From Clostridiales bacterium (GTDB taxonomy: Bacteria > Bacillota > Clostridia > Lachnospirales > JAITVM01): DNA of 5,233 nt. The notes under the pieces are model-generated. The model saw only the letters and a program-made list of their open reading frames with translations, had not been told where the DNA came from and made no database searches. The translations under genes and the position numbers were made by a program. Below are positions 1 to 4,699 of this stretch, one piece after another. The stretch is taken from contig JAITVM010000144.1 in assembly GCA_031285815.1 (NCBI GenBank), positions 1-5,233 of the forward strand, given 5' to 3'. The first letter of the stretch is position 1; every line of letters begins with the position of its first letter.

Positions 1-76
1 TGACGGGGAACCACTGCCTGAAGATTTCATCTGCCCTATTTGTAAACATGGGGCTGAGGATTTTGAGAAGCTTTAG
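1..76 (+). CDS. C-terminal end of a rubredoxin-domain protein (5' truncated by window edge)
   Basis: The first complete codon is at position 2, and the frame stays open for 24 codons to a TAG at 74-76. The peptide reads DGEPLPEDF, then ICPICKHGAEDFEKL. The LPEDF-x-CPxC stretch is the second iron-binding knuckle of a rubredoxin fold, so this is the end of a protein that binds one Fe through four cysteines and carries single electrons. The residues before LPEDF (DGEP) do not match the usual GTKxED of free-standing rubredoxins. That suggests a short-loop rubredoxin domain, such as those at the C-terminus of rubrerythrins or of flavin-reductase/rubredoxin fusions. The CKHGAxDFEK ending seems to me closer to the flavoprotein fusions, but this is an impression rather than a search result. 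The N-terminal part, including the first cysteine pair, lies outside the window. The domain call is secure; the full protein identity is not. Confidence 0.8.
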   Translation, partial: DGEPLPEDFICPICKHGAEDFEKL

Positions 77-202
77 GGATATATAAAATTTGATGGATTA
101 TTAATTTTCATCAATTAAGAACTACTATACTATTTGGCACACAACATTATAAAATTATTTTTTTAAAATGTTTTAGTGTTGCCTGAGAAAGGGGAAAATA
201 TT
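77..202. other. AT-rich intergenic gap between two rubredoxin-type genes
   Basis: This 126-bp stretch holds no credible ORF. It contains a weak inverted repeat (TTGATG at 90-95 with CATCAA at 109-114, 13-nt loop) with no following T-run, so it is a poor terminator candidate. Possible promoter pieces for the downstream rubredoxin are TATACT at 126-131 as a -10 and TTGGCA at 134-139 as a -35 with TATTTT at 156-161. None has a convincing partner at ideal spacing. Whether the rubredoxin has its own promoter or is read through from upstream cannot be decided from the sequence. Confidence 0.4.
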
Positions 203-358
203 ATGAAATATGAATGCGTATGCGGATATGTATATGACGAAGCTACCGGTGACCCAGATATAGGGGTTGCGGCAGGTACAAAATGGGAAGACTTGCCTGA
301 AGATTTTGAATGCCCAGTTTGCGGGGCCGGCAAAGAAGCATTTAGCCCTATAGATTAA
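203..358 (+). CDS. Rubredoxin, 51 aa, with a shortened first cysteine knuckle
   Basis: This is a small cytoplasmic iron-sulfur electron carrier that normally has one Fe bound by four cysteines and serves partners such as rubrerythrin, superoxide reductase or flavoprotein oxidases. The length (51 aa) and order of conserved blocks fit the family: CGYVYD (7-12), GDPD (16-19), GTKWEDLPEDF (25-35) and CPVCG (37-41). The distance from the second cysteine (C7) to the third (C37) is the usual 30 residues. The first knuckle is odd: it reads E4-C5-V6-C7-G8, i.e. C-x-C-G, where the family norm is C-x-x-C-G, so one residue is missing. I chose the ATG at 203 because AAAGGGGA (188-195) sits about 8 bases upstream. 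A GTG at 176 would add nine residues that match nothing in rubredoxins and has no ribosome site. It follows another rubredoxin-domain gene by 126 bp and converges on ung. Confidence 0.93.
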   Translation: MKYECVCGYVYDEATGDPDIGVAAGTKWEDLPEDFECPVCGAGKEAFSPID

Positions 359-375
359 TCAAAAAACTATAATTA

Positions 376-426
376 AGGTTAAGGCCGGAAATTCCATTAG
401 TTTATTGGAATTCCCGGCCTTAATTT
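376..426. terminator. Bidirectional intrinsic terminator between rubredoxin and ung
   Basis: This is a long inverted repeat: arms at 379-396 and 406-423 match over 18 positions with one exception, around a 9-base loop (397-405). The core pairs AAGGCCGG with CCGGCCTT. The exception (389/415) is an A·C mismatch in the + strand RNA but a G·U wobble in the minus strand RNA, so the hairpin is slightly better for the ung-side transcript. In the + direction the stem can extend by two G·U pairs and one A-U (376-378 with 424-426) and is followed by TTATATATTTTCT. In the minus direction a run of six T's follows about 12 bases after the stem. It lies between two convergent genes, and the ung stop codon (425-427) touches its edge. 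Confidence 0.8.
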
Positions 427-1096
427 ATATATTTTCTATCTGCCAATCTATTTCGCTAATACCGTTACTTTTTAAAAATTCATTAGCCTTCGAAAAATGC
501 CCGCACCCTATAAAACCATTGCCGGCTAAAGGGCTCGGGTGGACTGATTTCAAGACTAAATGCCTGGGGTTATTAATAAAAACTGATTTTGAACCCGCAT
601 CCTTGCCCCATAACAAAAAAACTACCGGGGTTTCTTTTTTATTTATTATCTGGATAACCCTATCGGTAAAAGTTTCCCAGCCTTTCCCCGCATGGGATTT
701 GCTTCTGCCTGCCACTAATGTTAAAACAGTATTAAGCATCATAACGCCTTGCCCAGCCCATTTGATTAAATAACCATTGTTCGGTATGTAACAGCCCAAG
801 TCATTATTGAGCTCTTTATAAACATTTCGTAAAGATGGCGGTGTTTTTGCCCCCGGCAAAACCGAAAACGAAAGGCCATGTGCCTCCCCAGGGTTTTTGT
901 ATGGGTCTTGGCCTAGTATAACAACCTTTGTATTTTCATATGGTGTATATTTAAGTGCATTATAAATATCGCCCATTGGCGGGTATATAACTTTTGTAAA
1001 GTACTCCTTCTTCAAAAAGCCCCTTAACTCAAGGTAATAATCTTTTTCAAATTCACCCTTTAGTATATTGTCCCAATCATTCCCTAAGGGTTTCAT
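425..1096 (-). CDS. ung: Uracil-DNA glycosylase, family 1 (Ung)
   Basis: The enzyme cuts uracil from DNA after cytosine deamination or dUMP misincorporation and starts base-excision repair in the cytoplasm. The 223-aa length is normal for family 1. The catalytic water-activating motif is GQDPYK at 62-67, with Asp64 as the catalytic base. Phe77 in GLSFSV should stack on uracil, Asn122 in MMLNTVLT should read it, LLWG is at 161-164, and HPSPLAG (186-192) holds the catalytic His186 and the DNA-intercalating loop with Leu190. The last motif-1 residue is Lys67, where the classic sequence is GQDPYH. The codon at 896-898 is clearly AAA. The ATG at 1096 overlaps the lgt stop codon (ATGA) and has an AGGGGGG site about 9 bases upstream, within the lgt end, which suggests translational coupling. 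It is the last gene of the minus-strand block, followed directly by the terminator hairpin. Confidence 0.96.
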   Translation of the reverse strand: MKPLGNDWDNILKGEFEKDYYLELRGFLKKEYFTKVIYPPMGDIYNALKYTPYENTKVVILGQDPYKNPGEAHGLSFSVLPGAKTPPSLRNVYKELNNDLGCYIPNNGYLIKWAGQGVMMLNTVLTLVAGRSKSHAGKGWETFTDRVIQIINKKETPVVFLLWGKDAGSKSVFINNPRHLVLKSVHPSPLAGNGFIGCGHFSKANEFLKSNGISEIDWQIENI

Positions 1097-1950
1097 GTTA
1101 ATTTGCCCCCCTGCTTATATTTATAAAAGTTTTTAGAAATATAAATAACGGAAACCGCAGCTAAAATTACAGAAACCATAACAGATACAGGGAAACCTAA
1201 AAACAAAAGCTGGTCTGTCCTGATACCCTCTATCCATGCCCTGCCTACCCCATAAAGCAAAAAATAAAAAGCGGCTACCTGCCCGTCAAATTTTTTATGC
1301 CTCTGCATATAAAACAGAATAAAAAATACCCCCAAATTCCACAGGGATTCATATAAAAAAGTCGGCTCAACCTGTATATACTCCGCACCGCCTTCTACTA
1401 CTATATGCTGCAGCACCGAATCGGGTATAGAAGGCACCTGGTTTTTTAAATACCTCATGGCAAATAAATTTTCGGTATAGCGGCCAAACACTTCCCTATT
1501 AAAAAAATTTCCACACCTGCCTATAGATTGCCCAATTGCTAATGAAGGTGCAAGGGCGTCTAAAAAATAAGATAATTTTATACCCCGCTTTTTTACAAAA
1601 AAAACTGTATATATAACGGCAGCAATTATACCGCCATAAATTGCTAAGCCACCCTCGCGTATATTAAAAACCTTGATTAAATTATCTTTATAACTATCCC
1701 ATGTAAAAATAATATAGTAAAGCCTGGCCCCGGCAATTGCAACAAACATAGCCAGGGATATATAATCAAATATAATATCCTTACCTAAGTTAAGGCGCTT
1801 TGCTTCCCTTTCCGCTAATAAATAACCCACTATAACCCCAAATGTTATACATAAAGCGTAAACATAAATAGGTACATTAAAAACTTCAAACGCTACCTTT
1901 GGTAAACGGTCAATTTTAACCCCCAGATTTGGAAACCATACTTCCGGCAT
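1093..1950 (-). CDS. lgt: Prolipoprotein diacylglyceryl transferase (Lgt)
   Basis: Lgt is an integral membrane enzyme that transfers diacylglycerol from phosphatidylglycerol to the lipobox cysteine of prolipoproteins, the first step of lipoprotein maturation. The 285-aa protein shows the family signature GRCGNFFNREVFG (144-156), in which Arg145 and Asn148 correspond to E. coli Arg143 and Asn146. The block YGVGRAWIEGIR (233-244) holds Tyr233, Arg237 and Glu241, matching E. coli Tyr235, Arg239 and Glu243. Hydrophobic spans near 25-46, 60-83, 101-119, 203-216, 224-240 and 250-271 fit the expected multi-pass topology. REGGLAIYGG (98-107) has Tyr105 where E. coli has His103, a change I believe is common in Clostridia. 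The ATG at 1950 has GGGGAGGG (1955-1962) just upstream. It follows ymfH by 54 bp and overlaps ung by 4 bp. Confidence 0.97.
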   Translation of the reverse strand: MPEVWFPNLGVKIDRLPKVAFEVFNVPIYVYALCITFGVIVGYLLAEREAKRLNLGKDIIFDYISLAMFVAIAGARLYYIIFTWDSYKDNLIKVFNIREGGLAIYGGIIAAVIYTVFFVKKRGIKLSYFLDALAPSLAIGQSIGRCGNFFNREVFGRYTENLFAMRYLKNQVPSIPDSVLQHIVVEGGAEYIQVEPTFLYESLWNLGVFFILFYMQRHKKFDGQVAAFYFLLYGVGRAWIEGIRTDQLLFLGFPVSVMVSVILAAVSVIYISKNFYKYKQGGKLT

Positions 1951-2004
1951 AGCACCCTCCCCATCAAAAACTAAAACACATATTTAATAGCTAACGCTAA
2001 CAGC
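1951..2004 (-). other. Short ymfH-lgt spacer with palindromic and tandem elements
   Basis: This 54-bp gap carries the lgt ribosome site, a tandem GCTAAC GCTAAC (1990-2001), and part of a perfect 12-bp palindrome GCCTAGCTAGGC (2003-2014) that covers the ymfH stop codon. TAGCTA occurs at 1988-1993 and again at 2006-2011. There is no T-run after any hairpin on the minus strand, so I do not call a terminator, and transcription probably continues into lgt. I cannot assign a binding protein to these elements. Confidence 0.45.
1955..1962 (-). promoter_or_regulatory. Strong G-rich ribosome binding site for lgt
   Basis: Read on the minus strand this is GGGGAGGG, ending 4 bases before the lgt ATG; its GGAG core lies a little further away at usable spacing. 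It fixes the lgt start at 1950 and gives lgt its own efficient initiation site even though it is probably transcribed with ymfF-ymfH. Confidence 0.7.
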
Positions 2005-3240
2005 CTAGCTAGGCGAAATGACTGACAAAACATAATTATTGCTGGTATAGCTATCAAACAGCCGTTTAGTCAAATATTCAAGCTCCATATTTTTGTATGC
2101 ATCAAAAAATTGCATAAAATCATAGCCTTTTGAAAAGAGGTCAAGAGTTAGGCTGGATATATTATCGATACTGTTAAAACCCCTTATAAATAGGCCTATC
2201 TGTTTTTTCTTGATTTGGTCAAACCTTTTTTCTGAAATGCCGTTTTGCTTTGTAAGGTTAACCTGCTCTGTTATATGTTTAAAAAGTTCTTTTGGGCCCT
2301 TGCTGACGCCAGCCAAAACATTAGCGGCAAAAAATTTAAAATTATTATAATCCCCATTAAAACTATTGTCAATTAACCCTAATGTATACATATCCTCATA
2401 AAATTTTGAAGATTCGCCAAACATTATATCGATTAAAAATTTAGAGGCTACTGTATTCTTTAAAATATCACCATTAATATCGTTATCCTTAAAACCGGCA
2501 GTAAAAATTGTGTTTTCAATAGGCCGTTTTTTTTCTGAAAAATAATTTTTTGTATTTGGTTTTTCTTCATCAAAAATAAATTCTATTTTTTTATTTGTAC
2601 CGGTAATATTACTATTTATTTGAGCAATCGTTTTATCTATATCTATTTCCCCTATACAAATAATGCACATATTTTCTGGGTAATAAAATGCGTCATACGC
2701 TGCTTGTAAAGATTCCTTCGTAATATTTTCAATATCCGCCAAATCGCCGGCAATATTTTTAGAGAAGCTTTCGTTGTAGTACATACCAACCATCATATTT
2801 AAATAAGCATTCCAAGCCGGGTAATCCGCATACATATTTATTTCCTGCATAATAATCTGCTTTTCGTTATTAACGCTTTCATCAGTCAAATATAAATTAG
2901 ACACCATTTTTAAAAGAAGCTCAAAGGGCTTATCAAATTCTTCCCCTGTATTAAAATAATAGGCTGTATTAGTGTTATTAGTATAAGCATTGGCGTCAGC
3001 GCCTAATTTTACAAATTCATTCATAATATTTATATTTTTTTCTTCAAATAGCTTATGTTCTAAAAAATGGGCAACACCAAAAGGCTGCTCATAAAATTTC
3101 CCGCCTATTTTGAATTTATTATATATTGAACCAAAATTAACACCCACCAGGGCGTGCTTCATATAATAGCCTTTTTTATTTATAAAATAAGCTGTTATGC
3201 CGGAATCCAATTTTTTTATTATTAACCCCTCATTAAGCAT
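2005..3240 (-). CDS. ymfH: M16-family zinc metalloprotease, YmfH type (catalytic partner)
   Basis: This is a 411-aa protein of the M16B (pitrilysin/mitochondrial-processing-peptidase-like) family. Its closest recognisable type is B. subtilis YmfH, named in databases as associated with EF-P 5-aminopentanol modification. The inverted zinc motif HFLEH is intact at residues 58-62 (two His ligands plus catalytic Glu61). Downstream, E126 and E133, seven residues apart in NEKQIIMQEI, match the spacing of the supporting Glu and the third zinc ligand. The C-terminal M16 half includes FGESSKFYEDMYTLGL. No signal peptide or membrane span is visible, so it is probably cytoplasmic. I prefer the ATG at 3240, which overlaps the ymfF stop by 8 bp and has GGTGGTGA just upstream. 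A GTG at 3252 would add four residues but lacks a good ribosome site. It pairs with the inactive YmfF immediately upstream. Confidence 0.9.
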   Translation of the reverse strand: MLNEGLIIKKLDSGITAYFINKKGYYMKHALVGVNFGSIYNKFKIGGKFYEQPFGVAHFLEHKLFEEKNINIMNEFVKLGADANAYTNNTNTAYYFNTGEEFDKPFELLLKMVSNLYLTDESVNNEKQIIMQEINMYADYPAWNAYLNMMVGMYYNESFSKNIAGDLADIENITKESLQAAYDAFYYPENMCIICIGEIDIDKTIAQINSNITGTNKKIEFIFDEEKPNTKNYFSEKKRPIENTIFTAGFKDNDINGDILKNTVASKFLIDIMFGESSKFYEDMYTLGLIDNSFNGDYNNFKFFAANVLAGVSKGPKELFKHITEQVNLTKQNGISEKRFDQIKKKQIGLFIRGFNSIDNISSLTLDLFSKGYDFMQFFDAYKNMELEYLTKRLFDSYTSNNYVLSVISPS

Positions 3241-4444
3241 ATGCTTCACCACCCATCAGGTAATAAACCGTATCAATATAAATATCTTCAGCAATATTTA
3301 AAACATCCCCCCGGTTAATTTTTTCAATTTCTGATATCGATTCATCAATCGTCCGGCTATCCCCCGCCAAATAATTAGATATATAAAAATCAAGGGAGCC
3401 TGCCTGTTTGTCTTTAAGCGCATTAAATTTTTTTATAATTGATTTTTTCGCCTCGGCAACATCCGGCTCTGTAAAATCCCCACCGGCTATAGCCCAAATT
3501 AGCTTCACAATTATGTCTTCAGCTTTTTCTGTATTATCAATGCCCGATTCTATTATAATTATTGATTTGAACCTATATAAAATTGAATGTATATAATAGC
3601 AAAGGTTCTCTTCCTCCCTAACCTTGCGGAATAATAAAGAAGAGCTGCCGCCGCCTAATATTTCATTAAATATAAGCATTTTAAAAAAGTCTGCCCCTTC
3701 TGCTTTCCCGTTAACCCTTAGGCCAATACAAATTTTGTTTTGCAGTACATTTAAATAATCTGTCTGGCGTTTAACCTCAGATTTTTTGAAATAGTTTACC
3801 GGCAGCTCTATTTCATTTACCTGCCCCTGGCCGCTTCCGTAATAGCGGGACAAATCTTCTTTTTCATGGGCGCCCAAAACAATAACCTCTATTGGCGATG
3901 TCTTCAATACGTTTTCATAATGCTCAAAAAGGGCCTTATTAGTTATTTTATCCAAATCTTCTGTGTACCCATCTGCATAAAGGCCGAACGGCTCACCCTT
4001 ACACATTATTTCTATACACCTTTCCCTTGCGTAAGTACTTTTGTTGTTTACCCTGCCAATAATCATTTGATTTAAAATATCTTTTTCTAATCTAAAATCC
4101 TGTTCCTTAAACATATTATTTTCTACTAGCGGCCTATAAATTACTTCGTTTAAAAATTCGGATGCCTTTTGTAGGAGCCCACAGTCATGGGCCAAAAACT
4201 CAAAATAAAACTGAAACATCTGTTCCTCGCTTTTTTTGACTACCTGTATATCAAAAATGCTCCCGAACATTTGCTCAGTTGCGTTATTTACCTCCCTGAT
4301 TGATGGGTATTTAGCAGAGCCATTTCTCAAAATATTTACTATCAAAGCATTTTTGGTTACTTCCCCCCTACTTAATTGGCGCCTGATTAAAATATTAATT
4401 ATGCTTGTTTTAAATTTATCTGTTTTTATAAAATGTAGACCCAA
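3233..4444 (-). CDS. ymfF: M16-family protein lacking the zinc site, YmfF type (non-catalytic partner)
   Basis: This 403-aa protein has the two-domain length of M16B subunits, and its start (GLHFIKTDKFKTSI, TKNALIVNILRNGS) resembles B. subtilis YmfF. Where the active family has HxxEH, aligning on the following G-x-x-K-Y-P-S puts A33-L34-I35-V36-N37, so both histidines and the glutamate are gone and it should not hydrolyse peptides itself. The C-terminal domain keeps the glycine-rich loop GGGSSSLLF (264-272) and the Arg/Tyr-containing stretch RKVREEENLCYYI (273-285) that in this family contacts substrate. It likely forms a heterodimer with YmfH, as MPP-alpha does with MPP-beta. The TTG at 4444 is the only usual start codon between an upstream in-frame TAA (4481-4483) and the conserved region. 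AAAGGT (4455-4460) lies 10 bases upstream. It is the first gene of the minus-strand block. Confidence 0.88.
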   Translation of the reverse strand: MGLHFIKTDKFKTSIINILIRRQLSRGEVTKNALIVNILRNGSAKYPSIREVNNATEQMFGSIFDIQVVKKSEEQMFQFYFEFLAHDCGLLQKASEFLNEVIYRPLVENNMFKEQDFRLEKDILNQMIIGRVNNKSTYARERCIEIMCKGEPFGLYADGYTEDLDKITNKALFEHYENVLKTSPIEVIVLGAHEKEDLSRYYGSGQGQVNEIELPVNYFKKSEVKRQTDYLNVLQNKICIGLRVNGKAEGADFFKMLIFNEILGGGSSSLLFRKVREEENLCYYIHSILYRFKSIIIIESGIDNTEKAEDIIVKLIWAIAGGDFTEPDVAEAKKSIIKKFNALKDKQAGSLDFYISNYLAGDSRTIDESISEIEKINRGDVLNIAEDIYIDTVYYLMGGEAYA

Positions 4445-4479
4445 AACCCACTCTACCTTTCTGCAAGAAAACTTTTTTA

Positions 4480-4510
4480 TTTATATCAAGCCCAGCCTAA
4501 TATTTTGCAA
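4480..4510 (-). promoter_or_regulatory. Candidate promoter for ymfF-ymfH-lgt-ung
   Basis: On the minus strand TGATATAAA (4480-4488) is an extended -10 (TGn-TATAAA). A -35-like TTGCAA (4505-4510) lies 19 bases upstream, which is slightly long. Transcription would start near 4473, giving a leader of about 30 bases before the TTG start. An imperfect palindrome GCAAgCCGGgTTGC (4507-4520) overlaps the -35 and could be an operator, but its significance is unproven. The call rests on motif match alone. Confidence 0.4.
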
Positions 4511-4587
4511 GCCGGGTTGCTTATACCTTCTATTTTTACCAAATATGAATTTTTTATAAACTTTTTTAGATATAGGCTATTTCTATT

Positions 4588-4613
4588 TTTACAGTGCCCT
4601 TTTATGATATAAT
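4588..4613 (+). promoter_or_regulatory. Candidate promoter for the secreted stalk-domain gene
   Basis: A perfect TATAAT (4608-4613) is preceded by TGA (4605-4607), making an extended -10. TTTACA (4588-4593) resembles a -35 but is only 14 bases away; the extended -10 may make up for that. Transcription would begin near 4620, giving a leader of about 80 bases. That leader contains a weak U-rich/A-rich pairing (4621-4627 with 4646-4652) but nothing I recognise as a riboswitch. Confidence 0.55.
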
Positions 4614-4684
4614 ATAAATGTTTTTAGCCCCTTTTGCTTTCAGCCCTAAAAAAATACTGTACTTAAAGGTAAAAAAGAATAGCC

Positions 4685-4690
4685 AGGAGG
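4685..4690 (+). promoter_or_regulatory. Consensus ribosome binding site deciding a TTG start
   Basis: A perfect AGGAGG lies 9 bases before the TTG at 4700. There is no ATG or GTG in that frame nearby, and a signal-peptide-like sequence begins directly at the TTG, so this site decides the start of the right-hand gene. Confidence 0.85.
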
Positions 4691-4699
4691 TTTATAATT

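Noticed and set aside
87..116. Hairpin after the first rubredoxin-domain gene as a terminator
   Set aside because: The stem is short and AT-rich, with a long loop and no T-run afterwards.
176..202. GTG at 176 as the rubredoxin start, adding nine residues
   Set aside because: The extra residues match no rubredoxin N-terminus, there is no upstream ribosome site, and the ATG at 203 has AAAGGGGA at good spacing.
405..773. 122-aa + strand open frame opposite ung
   Set aside because: It is a shadow of the clearly conserved ung gene on the other strand, has no ribosome site, and its start falls within the terminator stem.
3241..3252. GTG codons at 3252 and 3249 as the ymfH start
   Set aside because: They lack a good upstream ribosome site, while the ATG at 3240 has GGTGGTGA close upstream and the usual short overlap with ymfF. 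This remains a preference, not proof.
3408..4075. Two short + strand frames (3408-3596 and 3866-4075) inside ymfF
   Set aside because: Both are antisense to conserved YmfF segments and have no supporting signals.
4236..4559. 107-aa + strand open frame covering the start of ymfF and the divergent promoter region
   Set aside because: It is antisense to the conserved N-terminus of YmfF, composed of unremarkable residues, and lacks a ribosome site.
4621..4680. Possible riboswitch in the leader of the secreted protein gene
   Set aside because: The leader is only about 80 bases, with a weak A/U pairing and none of the conserved cores I know.
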